A DNA stretch of 64,000 nt from Sphaerulina vaccinii (GCA_022570795.1 JAKUDP010000006.1:434001-498000); one strand, 5' to 3'; counted from the stretch's first letter, positions 45,148 through 55,707 are shown. A program made the numbers and translations. Notes: generated by a model from the sequence alone, not told the origin.

Positions 45148-45843
45148 TCATACACTCGCATCTTTCGTCCTCTCATCAAACAGCTTCTGCGTCTTCTCCT
45201 GTCCTCCTGTAATCCATTTCTCCAAGCTATCATCCAGTGCGGCTAATTGTGCCTTCTCACTTTCATTCTTCTTCATCAACGCGTCTCTCTTCTTCTCCAA
45301 TTCTTGCCTCTTCTCGTCTAGCAGCTTCCTTGCTGCATGTTCGTCTTCGATTCGCGCTACTGTGAGGTCGTGATCTGTTGCGATGCTGTACTCTGGATGC
45401 AGGGAGAGGAAGTCTTCGGCGGGGATCATGTTGAGCGAGGGATATTTGTGGCTAGCGAATCACGTTAGTAGGAATCGAGGTGCAAGTCATGAAGTGGATG
45501 CATACTCATAGTCCTCACATCCTCTTATCTCTCCGCGAAGATGTCGTTGTTCGTAGTAGAGGTTTTGAAGTTGTAGATGCAGAGCGTCGATTTCCTGGCG
45601 CTTCTCTGTTGTCTCTTGCTTTGTGCTTCTTACAGCTCCGATGGCTTTACGGTTGAGTCCTCGGAGGATTGCCAGACGACTGCTAAGAGTCTTCTGTTCG
45701 GTGAGGAGGCGCGTATCTTCATATGAAGAGGAGCCATTTTGTGAGATGAAGTCGAGAAGGGAGTTGCATTGCTGACGCGTTTCGTGCGCGGCGGCGAGCA
45801 CAGAGAGGAGCACTGGGTCGTTGATTATCGAGGCGGCGGACAT
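45148..45843 (-). CDS. THOC5: THO complex subunit, THOC5-like
   Basis: Exons 45843-45506 and 45451-45148, giving 213 residues. The intron is 54 nt (GTATGC...CTACTAACG...TAG). The protein is a long coiled coil with the THOC5/FMIP signature block LHLQLQNLYYEQRHLRGEIRGCEDY then HKYPSLNMIPAEDFLSLHPE, followed by TVARIEDEHAARKLLDEKRQELEKKRDALM. THO couples transcription to mRNA export. Fungal homologues of this length correspond to the N-terminal half of animal THOC5. Only 163 bases separate its ATG from that of the divergent BTB fragment. Confidence 0.82.
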
Positions 45844-46006
45844 GTTGGCGGTGTTGCTGTGGTATGGATGTTGGTGTTGTGGTGGAAGATCGAGGTCGAA
45901 AGAGGTGACAGGGATCGGCAGCAAGTCCGGCACTAGCGCGTTCATATATAACTTCTGAAGTTCACTTTCAGTTTCAAAACAAACATCAACCACTTCGACC
46001 TTCAAC
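45844..46006. promoter_or_regulatory. Bidirectional promoter, THOC5-like / BTB fragment
   Basis: The 163-base interval between divergent start codons must include the THOC5-like promoter. No specific site is identified. Confidence 0.5.
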
Positions 46007-46207
46007 ATGGCCGAAGACTGGGCCAAGCGTGCTCTCATGCTCGGGCAGAATAAGAAGTTCAACGACTTTGTCATTGACTGCCAGGGACACAAGTTCCAGG
46101 TCAACCGACTGATGATTAGTGCTCATTCGCGTTACTTCGAGAAGCTCTTCGAGACTCGCTGTGATCCGCGGTCTTGCTGCTGCCACACAGCGCTCGAAGG
46201 CAAGTGA
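46007..46207 (+). pseudogene. Truncated BTB/POZ protein
   Basis: The frame encodes 66 residues. The first ~50 are a clear start of a fungal BTB domain: KKFNDFVIDCQGHKFQVNRLMISAHSRYFEKLFET. It then runs into unrelated Cys-rich residues and a stop. A normal BTB domain needs about 50 more residues (the DDPEAVE...LYT region), which I cannot find in any frame downstream. It is either a decayed gene or a very short BTB-like product. A GC-AG intron at the GCAAGT near the end is conceivable but does not lead to BTB sequence. Confidence 0.65.
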
Positions 46208-46544
46208 TTCTTCCAGGCTCGAACCAAATGCGTTCTGGCGTTCCCATCACCGCATTTTTGAAGATGCGTGAGATCTAAGGCATCGAAGTTGCAGACAAGG
46301 TCGGAGCTCAACATGAGTCCTGAAACAGAGACATCCGGTGCTGCTCCAATACAACGCCATTGCAACGCAACTCTCTCGACTATGGATGCAAACGAGAGCA
46401 CGGACACATGGCAAAAGTGAGGAGAGCATCTCCCAGGGCATCTGGGAACTGAGGCACTGGAATCGCAGACAATGTGGAAATTCAACATGGAATTGATAAC
46501 AGAGATACCTCCAGTCCTAATGCCAGTACTTTGCAACCACTAAA
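46208..46544. repeat. Imperfect ~175-bp direct duplication
   Basis: The segment near 46278 (GGCATCGAAGTTGCAGACAA, then ...CAACATG...ACAGAGA) is echoed near 46452 (GGCACTGGAATCGCAGACAA, then ...CAACATG...ACAGAGA). The interval lies between the BTB fragment and the C48-like gene and has no gene of its own. Confidence 0.5.
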
Positions 46545-49121
46545 TCAAAGTGCCACATCACCATCATCTGCCATTACATCCACATCATGTTTCTTCCAAA
46601 TCTCCATAAGATCAGCTCCTGTTCCCTCGTCATCGTCCTCATCATCTTCCTTCAACCGCTTAACATCCTCAACAGAACCATCCTCCTCGCGTTCGCGTTT
46701 CCCAAACCCAGTCCACCCTTTCTCAGCAGTAGTGGGCGTGCTCGTCACTGGTCCCAGCTCCACCCCAGGTAATGAGAAGCCAGAAGCAGTATTACGCGGT
46801 GTTGGTGGCGGGAGGACAAGACCGGGCGATCCCAATGCAGCTGTGGCAGTAGTCTTGATTGATGCTAATTGTCGGACAGGTGCTGGACTTGGTGCAGCAG
46901 CGATTGGAGAGTCGACGTCTTCGTCAAACAGGTCATCGTATCCTTCTGAGAATAAGTTATCGTCGTCTTCTGAGAAGATTGCATCTTCGGATATGGCTGC
47001 TTGCTCTTTCTCTCGTGCTTCGATGTCTAGAGGATCCATTTCTATGCCGGTCGTGGTTACGGTTGTTGTGGCGACGCCGGAGTTGTCGATTGCGTTGAGG
47101 AGATTGGTCAGAAGTCCACCTTCGGATGGCGTCTGGGTTTTGATGCGCGCAGTGGTGGCTTCGCTTGCAGTCGTCGTCGTTACTCCCGCGAAGCTGATTG
47201 TTGAGTCAGCATGCGGGGAAGACAGTGAAGAAGAGGCAGACTGACCAGGAGGTGCTGAAGTTGTCTCAATGACAGCAGCTGGAGCAGCTTCACTGACTTG
47301 AGCTTCGCCGCTGTGCTCATTTGGTCCCTCACCTGCCCTTTCGGTAGCCTCTGGATCAGCACCACCGCTGATGCTCTCGAGTGGACGCTTGTCGCCAGTC
47401 AGTGGAGCGAGACTTCGCGATGCACCAGCTGCACCTGAAGGGCCATCGCCGCCGTCGGTATCTCCTGGTGCAAGGTTTGCTGGAGCAGCATCAAAATCAC
47501 CGAAACCAGACGTTATGTCCATGTATTTCTGGAGTAGTTGGTGGAAGTGAGTGGAAGACAAGTCGTCGTCCTCTTCCGCCCCAACGAATGACAGGAAACC
47601 CGACCATGTCACATCCGCGTCAATCATAACACCTCGGGCCGCATTGAGGTCTTCTTCTATTCTGACTCTGGCGATGCGCCGGACGTAACTATTGTCCGTT
47701 GGGAAGGCGAAAGTTCTATCGAATTGCCGGCCGGCTGGTACTTGAGCCTCGCGTGGCACGAAGCCGTGGCACTTCAAGAAAGCCTCAATGGTGCGGCTGT
47801 CGCACAATCCTTGCAGTGCGAGCGTGATGAGCTCTACAATCTGAGTGTTGAATGTTGCTTTTCGTTGCGAGGCATTGAAACCGGCCACATCCAGCCCAAG
47901 TGCATACGCCCAAGCAAAGATGACGCTGTACCAGCCGCATTCTGTGCCTCCGACTTGTCTGCCTATTGGCGAGGCCGGAGTAACATTGGTTTGTATGATC
48001 GTGCTTGGAACATGGCGATTCCATTGCAGCAATTCCAACGCGTTTTTCAGTTGTGGCGCGTAATCAACATTTCCATTGCGATGTCCGTCGCCTTTGGCAC
48101 TGTCATAGTGGGAGAATCGAAACTGGCCATTGTCAAGACTTCTCAGGACATAGAGTGAGGTATGTGCTCGCTCCATTGAACCTGTCGAGCGCGGTATCAA
48201 CGCCTCACGACCCGATCGGGCCACAATCTGGGCTCCGAGCGCGTCTGAAGTAGTGTCTGGGAAGAAAGCAAGGTCCCAGTTGTTATAGTCAATGAGCGCG
48301 AATTGTCGATCTCTGCTGGGCGCGGTAGAGATGGCCTCAGTGACCGCTGCAATTGCACGCCAGACCGTGGGGTTCAGCAATCCGGTATTCGTGGCAGGCG
48401 GTTCTTCGAGGGCCACTAGGCTGCGGCTTTGTGTGGCGCTGCGAGCTTGCCATTGTGTCAACAGCACATTGAATTCGTCACATGGATCTGCCGGTGGTGT
48501 TGTGACTGTGGCTTGGATGGTTGTCGTATCTATAGCTGGAGCAGACCCTTCAACTCCGGTAGGGCTGCTCGTACCAGATGTAGTAGACGCTTCTGTTTGA
48601 GTCGTTCCAGTTGCACTCGTATCTGGAGCTAGAACTCCTTCGGTGGCTGTTGTAGTCGTCCCATCGCCACCCGTGGGCTCATCCTCTGTCTGCGTTGTTC
48701 CGATCGTTGTCGGCCCTGGAATTGGACCTCCTCCTTCAGTAGGTGCTGTAGTCGTCCCATTGCCACCCGTGGACTCATTCTGAGCTGTAGTAGTACCTGG
48801 AGCAGGCCCGGTGGGCTGCGCTGGAATGCTGGGTTTGGGCTCACTTGGTGCGACATCTGGTTCGCTTGGAGTTCCCTGTGCTTGCTCGATAGATGGTGGA
48901 TCTGTAGCTTTGGGGCCAGGAGGCGGAGGTGTTTGATCTGTGCCAGTCTCCGGGGATGTGCCAGTGGCAGCCTGCTTAGCAGCAGCAGCAGCACGTTTCG
49001 CGGCACGTCTGGCAGCATTGGTGGCCCTGATCAACTTCTCCGTGTCCGGTAGGGCATCGACTATCGGAGACACCAGATTATCCTTCACACTCTGCCTGGT
49101 CGATTTCCTCCGTGTCGTCAT
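46545..49121 (-). CDS. Large disordered protein with C48 (Ulp1-like) protease core
   Basis: Single exon, 858 residues. Residues 1-210 are Ala/Thr/Pro/Gly-rich with repeated TTQTE and GGxGTTT units. A folded region at about 215-480 contains RQFALIDYNNWDLAFFP, MERAHTSLYVLRS, FRFSHYDSAKGD and PIGRQVGGTECGWYSVIFAWAYAL. These align with the C48 protease pattern: His320 (HxSLYVL), Asp340 (HYDS), Gln389 and Cys395 with the Q-x5-C spacing of Ulp1/SENP enzymes. The C-terminal ~330 residues are again disordered, acidic near 690-720, with a basic KREREEDGSVEDVKRLK segment. C48 enzymes cut SUMO or NEDD8, or are found in transposons. No transposon features are seen here. Substrate unknown; similarity is motif-level only. 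Confidence 0.75.
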   Translation of the reverse strand: MTTRRKSTRQSVKDNLVSPIVDALPDTEKLIRATNAARRAAKRAAAAAKQAATGTSPETGTDQTPPPPGPKATDPPSIEQAQGTPSEPDVAPSEPKPSIPAQPTGPAPGTTTAQNESTGGNGTTTAPTEGGGPIPGPTTIGTTQTEDEPTGGDGTTTTATEGVLAPDTSATGTTQTEASTTSGTSSPTGVEGSAPAIDTTTIQATVTTPPADPCDEFNVLLTQWQARSATQSRSLVALEEPPATNTGLLNPTVWRAIAAVTEAISTAPSRDRQFALIDYNNWDLAFFPDTTSDALGAQIVARSGREALIPRSTGSMERAHTSLYVLRSLDNGQFRFSHYDSAKGDGHRNGNVDYAPQLKNALELLQWNRHVPSTIIQTNVTPASPIGRQVGGTECGWYSVIFAWAYALGLDVAGFNASQRKATFNTQIVELITLALQGLCDSRTIEAFLKCHGFVPREAQVPAGRQFDRTFAFPTDNSYVRRIARVRIEEDLNAARGVMIDADVTWSGFLSFVGAEEDDDLSSTHFHQLLQKYMDITSGFGDFDAAPANLAPGDTDGGDGPSGAAGASRSLAPLTGDKRPLESISGGADPEATERAGEGPNEHSGEAQVSEAAPAAVIETTSAPPGQSASSSLSSPHADSTISFAGVTTTTASEATTARIKTQTPSEGGLLTNLLNAIDNSGVATTTVTTTGIEMDPLDIEAREKEQAAISEDAIFSEDDDNLFSEGYDDLFDEDVDSPIAAAPSPAPVRQLASIKTTATAALGSPGLVLPPPTPRNTASGFSLPGVELGPVTSTPTTAEKGWTGFGKREREEDGSVEDVKRLKEDDEDDDEGTGADLMEIWKKHDVDVMADDGDVAL

Positions 49122-49230
49122 GGTCGGCTGTAAGTTTGGCTATAGTATGATGTGGTGAGCAGAGAAGATAGACCAGTTCACCCGGGAACTTGCTACATCT
49201 TGTCACTGCAAGGCTATAGCTGTTCGCAGC

Positions 49231-49633
49231 TCAGACTGTGCCTTTGTTTGCAGCATCGCCGGATCCGGAAGATATGCCCAACATAGCAGAAGCATCTGCA
49301 GGGTTCTTCAACATGTCAACATAGCTGATGATCTGTTCGTAGCGTTGTCTTCTGCGAGCGTCGATGCTGATATACCATGCAAGCAGCAAGTCTGTCAGCG
49401 CGAGATATGTGGAATGTGTTCACTCACAATGCCATTGTTGTGCAACCATCGGCTTTGGCTGACACTTCTACGCGCAGGCGAAAGCGAGCGTCTTGCTGCG
49501 CTGCTGTGATGACAACTTCAATTCTCATGACAATGTAGCTACGACGTATGTTGCTTCTGCTTCTGTAGCTTGGACTGATGCTCGACTTGCAGTCGTGCTG
49601 CTTCCAGTAGAAGTGATGAGTTTCGCGGTACAT
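49231..49633 (-). CDS. Possible small hypothetical protein
   Basis: Tentative exons 49633-49428 and 49366-49231, giving 113 residues. The intron is 61 nt (GTGAGT...GCTGACAG...ATCAG). The joined region reads RFRLRVEVSAKADGCTTMAF then IDARRRQRYEQIISYVDMLK and ends in a Gly/Ser-rich tail, which looks like real coding sequence. The 5' end is uncertain: a different frame starting at 49674 (MAITYCEVLNLYGHH...) also looks protein-like, so a further exon or intron is likely. Family not recognised. Confidence 0.45.
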
Positions 49634-50060
49634 GATGGCCGTAGAGGTTGAGAACCTCACAGTACGTGATTGCCATGGACGTCCATAACACGGTCCTTGC
49701 TATAATCTCGTTCTTCAATGGTCGTGGCCAAGTTGCAGTTCGGCTCCCAATACATCATGCATAGCCACATCGTAAACATTTCTTCGTGATCATCCAGAAT
49801 TGCTCGTCTTCGCAAGGCACTGTGCTGTCATTGTCTGCAGTATCACTTGTGCTACCGGCTCGCACAAGGCCGAGGCTTATGGTCAGATTGGTCGCATTCA
49901 CAGAGTCCGTATGTCAGACGGGTGCTTGATGGTCGCAGAATGAAGGAGGCTGAAGTTGGAATGGAGGCAAGGACGACTTTCTTGGCATTCCCGATTTGGC
50001 CGCATTCGGCCTCATCTCCTCTGGCAACACATTCCAGAGCTATCCGTTCACAGCATCGCC
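49634..50060. other. Intergenic, upstream of RSM23
   Basis: No gene supported beyond possible 5' exon material of the minus-strand gene at 49231. The RSM23 frame is open upstream to 49956 but has no ATG before 50061. Confidence 0.4.
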
Positions 50061-51479
50061 ATGCCATCCAACATGCCTTCATCCATGTGCCTACGCTGCT
50101 TACGGCAATCTCTTCAAAACATCGAATCATCTGCCAATGCCTCACAACGCGCCGCATTCTCCACAACGTCATCACTCGCAGCCAATCCTCCTAAGAAAAA
50201 GGGCGCCGTTGCGAAGCCTGCTGCACGACAAGGAAAGACATTACGCTTAAACAAGAACAAGCGCGCAGCAGCAGCACGTCCACCAGCTATCGGCGAACGA
50301 AGACAGCTACGCAAACGAGTCGTCCTCAGCAACACGAACGCGTTGGAAGTGCAAGGTCTGCCAGATCTAAGTCCTGGGAGAGCTAAGAGCGAAGCATTGC
50401 GAGAAGCGGAAGGCAGTGTTGTAGGACTCCAGAATGAGACAGTCGATGCACTGAGAGCTCTGGAAGCCTTCAAGCCAACACAGGGATGGAGTCTGTTTCG
50501 AAGGCCAGCAACACTGGTGAGGAAGGAGACGGTTGAGCTGGCAGGAGATGTCGAATGGATAGCAGAAGCTCCCAAAGATGGTCGTGCAGTGCGTAAAGTG
50601 CTGTATGGCGCGCGTGGTAGTGGCAAAAGTGTTTTGCAACTTCAGACAATCGCCATGGCATCTCTCAACAAATGGGTCGTGATACATATCCCGGAAGCCA
50701 AGGACCTCACAAACGCCCATACAGCCTACGAGCCCATAGAGACCGAGAAGGGCACTATATACATCCAGCCAACGTACACTGCGAAGCTCCTGGACAACAT
50801 TTTCAAAGCCAACTCCGCACTGCTGTCTAAACTCACAGTCAAAGGACAGCACAATATCGGCTTACCTATCCCACCCAACACGACTCTCGAACGACTTGCC
50901 ACCATTGGAGCTCAAGACGCGGACCTCGCCTGGCCAGTCTGGCAAGCACTCTGGTCCGAACTTTTGCTCAAGGACGCAGGTCGACCAAGCGTCCTCTTCT
51001 CCCTTGATGGCTTCGACCACGTCATGCGCGACTCGGCCTACCTGAACGCCGAAGTCCAACCCATTCATGCCCACGAACTAGCACTGGTCAAGCACTTCGT
51101 CGATCTCTTGTCAGGCCGCACGCCGATGCCGAATGGTGGAATGGTACTAGCGGCAGTGTCACAGTCGAACAGAGCAGCAGCACACACACTGGATCAGAGC
51201 TTGGAACGAAATAATGCTATACAATTGGGAGACAAGCCTCGGAGTTGGGATCCTTATGTTGCTCACGATAAGTGGGTGCAGGAGACTATGGAGACTGTGG
51301 GTGTCAGGAAGCTGGATGGGCTGTCTAAAGCCGAAGCAAAGGGCATCATGGAATACTATGCAAGAAGCGGCATGTTGCGAGGCAGCGTGACGGACGGTCT
51401 TGTGTCTGAGACTTGGACGCTGGCAGGAGGTGGTATCATTGGACAACTTGAACATGGAAGTCTCAGGGCGAGATTCTAA
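50061..51479 (+). CDS. RSM23: Mitochondrial ribosomal protein mS29 (Rsm23/DAP3)
   Basis: Single exon, 472 residues from ATG 50061. The N-terminus is Ser/Arg/Ala-rich with a mitochondrial-presequence look (QRAAFSTTS). The DAP3 core follows: GWSLFRRPATLVRKETVEL, the P-loop GARGSGKSVLQLQTIAMA, WVVIHIPEAKDLTNAHTAYEP, RPSVLFSLDGFDHVMRDSAYL and the C-terminal GIMEYYARSGMLRG. mS29 is the GTP-binding protein of the mitochondrial small subunit head. Length is typical for ascomycetes. Confidence 0.95.
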   Translation: MPSNMPSSMCLRCLRQSLQNIESSANASQRAAFSTTSSLAANPPKKKGAVAKPAARQGKTLRLNKNKRAAAARPPAIGERRQLRKRVVLSNTNALEVQGLPDLSPGRAKSEALREAEGSVVGLQNETVDALRALEAFKPTQGWSLFRRPATLVRKETVELAGDVEWIAEAPKDGRAVRKVLYGARGSGKSVLQLQTIAMASLNKWVVIHIPEAKDLTNAHTAYEPIETEKGTIYIQPTYTAKLLDNIFKANSALLSKLTVKGQHNIGLPIPPNTTLERLATIGAQDADLAWPVWQALWSELLLKDAGRPSVLFSLDGFDHVMRDSAYLNAEVQPIHAHELALVKHFVDLLSGRTPMPNGGMVLAAVSQSNRAAAHTLDQSLERNNAIQLGDKPRSWDPYVAHDKWVQETMETVGVRKLDGLSKAEAKGIMEYYARSGMLRGSVTDGLVSETWTLAGGGIIGQLEHGSLRARF

Positions 51480-51550
51480 ACCACCGCTGTGGCGACAGTG
51501 TACATTACACCAATACGTACAAATGAAGCCGACCCTTCCTGGCTCGACAT

Positions 51551-51800
51551 AGCACAATCTCTGAAGCGCAGTCAGCTTTGTAGTACTGAGCTGTCTGGAT
51601 CCTCAACGTCCTGGTCAGCTGTAAATAGTCAGAGATGTCGGAACAGAAAAAGAAGTTCAATTACTAAAGCAGGGCTGGAATCGGCTATGTCCCTTGCTAG
51701 TCTAATATCTCTGGAATGTGGCCAATTCGCTGACACTGGGCTGTCTGGACTCTCAGTGTCCTAGTAGGCGAAAGTCTGCCGGAGATGTAGGAAACGTTTG
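51551..51800. repeat. 150-bp imperfect tandem duplication in RSM23 3' flank
   Basis: ATCTCTGAAGCGC...ACTGAGCTGTCTGGATCCTCA...GAGATGTCGGAACA (51557-51652) recurs as ATCTCTGGAATGT...ACTGGGCTGTCTGGACTCTCA...GAGATGTAGGAAAC (51707-51796). The shared CTGTCTGGA sits at 51591 and 51741, 150 bases apart. No coding frame. Confidence 0.65.
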
Positions 51801-51878
51801 GCGTACACTTCGCTATACATGTGCGCTATACATATGCACCTAGGCTGGAGCGTCATGGATGCAACTCTGGCACTCTCT

Positions 51879-53090
51879 TCATCCCATAAGCAAGTCTTCC
51901 AACTCTGGCACCTTCATCGTCCGATAGGCCAAGACCATCTCACCATATTCCTGCTTGATGTCCGCTTCGGTTTCCATCTCAATATCACTAACTTCTGCTT
52001 CCAAACTGGCCTCACGCACGATGGCGTCTCCATACCAATTAGCATACCTGATCGGACCGACGCACCCAACCAGTGCTACCAACACTTCCTCGCTCATCAC
52101 CAGACCACCCTGGTTGTTCATGCTTTCCAGCCTCTCTCCCCCATATGCGCCGACATCAGGATCAGCCTTTTTACTCAGCTGCATACCATATGGTGCGCCT
52201 TGCTCCGCCTTCCAGATGCCCTTGTAGTCAGATACTGCTTTCTGCATCTTCTGGTCGAAGGTGACTTCGACTATTGGTACCTCTGTAGAATCCTGGTCTG
52301 GCGGACAGGTGATCATCAGGCTACGTAACATGGGAATATGGTCGCCTACCACTCTGTGGAGCCACTTCTTGTCCCACTCGCTGAGCACTGCCGTGGAGAC
52401 ATGTCAAGCTACGGGGAGCGACGCGATATAGAACGTTTGCGTTGTCCAGAAATGCTGTAAGCACTCGGCGCGGATGTGGCGGTTGACCTGGGCGAGAGGT
52501 GGTGGAGTCGGATGGTAGAACGCCTGAATGCCGGTTCTGAGACTCTCAAAGTGGAACACATAGATGCGGTTGCGAAGTTCTTCTGAGAGGGGCATGAAGC
52601 GCTGGAAGCGCCTTCCGCGATCCGTTTTCTCGAGGACGCGGATCATGTCTTCGCGGCTGACAGTCCTGCAAAGAGGTCAGTCCCAATGAAGCTAGAAAGT
52701 GTTACTAGTGAGGATTTACTCTGGATCCTGGCGTTTCTCACGCGACAAGAGCTTGTCAGCGAGGAAGCGAAGGCGCCAATTCGAATGGCCATCGTACACC
52801 CTCGCTTGCGAGTCTGCTTTCTCGAGCAGGCCGATTGTCTTGCGCATTTTCATTTTGCCAGGACCCAGCCGTGCCCTCCGCAGACGCGCAATCGTCAGTG
52901 TGGATCTCGGGTCCGTCCAGTACTCCCATCCTGGTAACGCGAAAGGTATTGTCAAATCGAGCGGCTCGCAGCTCTGATCTGGTTGAGGTGCGTGCTTCAT
53001 CTGTCGCCAGACAGACAAGTTACTCTCGGTCCGGTTCTGGTCCTCATACCCATGGGCAACGCTCCAGGTCCAGGACTTGTTTCTACCCAT
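51879..53090 (-). CDS. 2EXR-type hypothetical protein with in-frame stop
   Basis: Exon 1 is 53090-52720. A 54-nt intron (GTAAAT...GCAG) joins it to a second exon from 52665. The 2EXR block is FMPLSEELRNRIYVFHFES...PPPLAQVNRHIRAECLQHFWTTQTFYI. The frame then meets TGA at 52404-52406, yet remains protein-like on the far side (EWDKKWLHRVVGDHIPMLRSLMIT) to 51879 with no shift. Either this is a nonsense mutation, or a 42-nt intron (donor GTCGCT after FYIA, acceptor CTCAG before GAG TGG) removes the stop. The family is common in fungi and has no known function. Confidence 0.6.
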
Positions 53091-53221
53091 TGCGTGGTCG
53101 TCGAGTGAGCGGTATGTGGGTGGTGTAGCGAGTAAGAGAAAGTTGAAACGGAACTGAAATCAAAACAAAGCTTGGCCGGCGTGCGCTAGCGCCAATGCGA
53201 AAGAAACGCGAGACGGACACT

Positions 53222-54093
53222 TCACATCAGTTCATGCATCTCACCCCTGCGACTTCCTTCTTCGCGCCCCCTCGCCACCTCGAGCCAATCGCTCAGCAGA
53301 TCCAAACAACTCTTACCCTCCAACCACTTCGCGGCCCTTACAAATAGTGGTCCATGACCTGGATCCTCAGCACCGACCTCTCGAGCGCCCTCTCCTCCGC
53401 AACTCACGATGAAGTACGCATGCAACATCTCGTGCAGCAAGCAGCCAAGGATGTACAATCTCGGAAGCTTCAGCCACTTGAAATCAGTCCTCAGGTATAT
53501 CCTCACGCGCGGGTGCTGATTTGGCGGCGTGTGCGGTGGTAGAGTCAGTCCCAAGCTTTTGAGGCTCGGATCTGCCGCGAAGATCCCTGGGTCTTTCTTG
53601 AATGGCGTCCATTGAAGGAGGACACGACGACGAAGTATACCTTGGAAGTACGCTTTGTCGAAGTCGTCGAATATTTTGATAACCATATCCCACATAATGG
53701 GTCGATCTCCGGCAGTGTATTCTTTGATACGGTCGAGTGCTGCTTGGATGTCGGGTCCTACATGATCTGACGGTCTCTGAAGACGGTCATCCGCCACGCT
53801 CATCGATATTGGAGGCGGATATTGGCGCCAGCCAGCAGACGAGGAGCTGAAGGTCTCGGACTGTAACATGCGAAGTTCCTCTTCATACGCTGGCTGTATC
53901 ATGTTAGTAAGATTGACACTGCCGTGATGCCCTTAGATGATCGTCCGCATACATAAGCGGTCCCATGATCAAGCCTGGCTTTCTGTTTGACGAAGTAGGA
54001 TGCGTAGAAGGCCTTATATGGATCTGCTTCGGACTCTGCTCGCATCTCATCGGTGGAGCTCGACGGCATGTCCGTTAAGCCTGGAATACTCAT
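53222..54093 (-). CDS. SprT-like zinc metalloprotease, paralog A
   Basis: Exons 54093-53953 and 53893-53222, giving 270 residues. The 59-nt intron follows the codons for HGTAY. The core shows FDKAYFQGILRRRVLLQW and the zinc motif LLHEMLHAYFIVSCGG (HExxH at 201-205), with a later GHGPLF that may give the third ligand. This matches the SprT-like fold (yFxGxL, HExxHA). SprT proteins such as Spartan/Wss1 cut DNA-protein crosslinks, but these fungal copies lack recognisable ubiquitin/SUMO or DNA-binding modules, so the role is open. Two paralogs follow at 54.3-55.0 and 56.8-57.6 kb on the same strand. Confidence 0.82.
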
Positions 54094-54261
54094 GGCGGCT
54101 CGATCAAGGCTAAATGGTGGTCAGAGTAGTGGTTCTTCAGAGCTTCTGCTATATGTCTCTCGGTCTGGGCACGAAGGAAATGGTATGCAGATCGAGATCA
54201 AGCAAACTGCCACAGATTTCCTTCTGCAACATGCACGATTGTGGTCTGCTGTGGTCACATG

Positions 54262-55025
54262 CTATCCAAACAAGCGTGTACGCAGATCAAGACCACAGCG
54301 CACTTCGATGCTCTTTGCAGCAGTCACGAAGGTTCGCCCATGACCATGGTTATCTTCCATGGCAGCTTTACCTCCGCAATGAACAATGGAAAACGCATGC
54401 AACATCTCGTGCAAGAGGCATCCCAATAGATCAGTGTCGGGACGCCCCCACTCACAGTCACTCCGCATCGCAATCAGGACTCGTGGATTCGTGTTAGTGG
54501 GCTCGCCTGGTGCGCAAGTGATCGCGAGTGCGACCTCATGATTTCGAACTTTGCGTATCTCCTCCCATGGAGTGAACTGCTTCCATTTGAGCAGCACTCG
54601 TCGTCGAAGGTCACCATGAAAGTAGACTGTATCGAAGTCGTCGGAGATTTTGACCACGAGATTCCACATCACGGGTTTACCAGAGTTGCGAAAGGCTATG
54701 ATACGTCTATGCGCCGCTGCCCTCCGGGCCGCTCCTTCGTCTGTGGCACTGCCTCTATGCAGAACTCGATCTAGAGCTTGAGGCATCGTGATTTGTCGCG
54801 GTGGAGGCCGCCATCCCGCCGAACTGCTGTTGAAGTTCTCGTCCTGCAATATGACAAGCTCTTCGCGGTCTACTTCCTGCAAATACATCAACAACGGTCC
54901 GTCGGTGTTTGATCAGCACTGCAACTTACATAGGAAGTGCCGTGCCCTCGTTTTGCGCTTCTTCGAGCACAGTGTAGATGACGATGCTGAGAGAAAGGGT
55001 CGCCTCGCACTCTTCTGGGATCCAT
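54262..55025 (-). CDS. SprT-like zinc metalloprotease, paralog B
   Basis: Exons 55025-54930 and 54876-54262, giving 236 residues. The 53-nt intron follows HGTSY, the same position as in paralog A. It keeps FDTVYFHGDLRRRVLLKW, LLHEMLHAFSIVHCGG (188-192) and a GHG motif. It stops about 15 residues earlier than A and C: the usual DWxE-ATGR end is replaced by RTRLFG, which suggests a frameshift or early stop near 54290. The upstream exon contains ARRSAKRGHGTSY as in paralog C. Catalytic residues are intact. Confidence 0.78.
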
Positions 55026-55707
55026 GTTGACCACACTTGCCGGAGAGAAACCACATACGTGTCCTGGAATGGTCTTATGTTTTACAACAAAAAAGCATGC
55101 TCTCTTCACAATAGCTACATGTCTCCAAGCAGCCTTCAATGGCTGTCCATTGCTCTGGGCTGTACTCTCGTACCTATGCGCTCAGTATAGGTGTGACCAT
55201 GGACACAAGGAAGACGACTCGTTACCTTCTAAAACTGTGGTGGTATGACCGCCAAGCTGCCGAGCCCAGCAGTGCCCTCTTTCACTGCAAGCCACAACGC
55301 AAGCCAGACCAACTTCGAGTTACGCGATCAGCGGCATGTCATGTGTGTAGTCGCACATAGACAATAACGACTACAACAGATCGACAGCAATCATCGCTGT
55401 AGCGTGGCTGAGCAGCTTCAGCTCCGCCCGTCTATCACTCCGATGTTGTGCAAATGTGCTGGAGTATAGTGCCAAGCACGAAGGAAGGCTCGCAATCGCA
55501 TTGTGTGCACGCTCATTGGTCTCCGTAGGCTATGTGGCGCGAGCTGGAGGACTCAATGTCCGAGAACAGCAAAGTGTAGACAGATGCTTGCAGCAGTCAA
55601 GCCACCTGGAGCGAGGCTTCGACGTAGTGTCTTTGGTCGTTCACAGTGTGATATATGAGGCTCACGGTCGCCAGATACTACTCGCTGCCTGCTGACTCTA
55701 CACTTTC
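55026..55707. other. Divergent intergenic region
   Basis: No supported gene; short frames only. It separates paralog B from the granulin-like gene. Confidence 0.4.

Noticed and set aside
46545..49121. Transposon-encoded C48 protease
   Set aside because: No transposase, integrase, terminal repeats or target-site duplication is visible around the gene.
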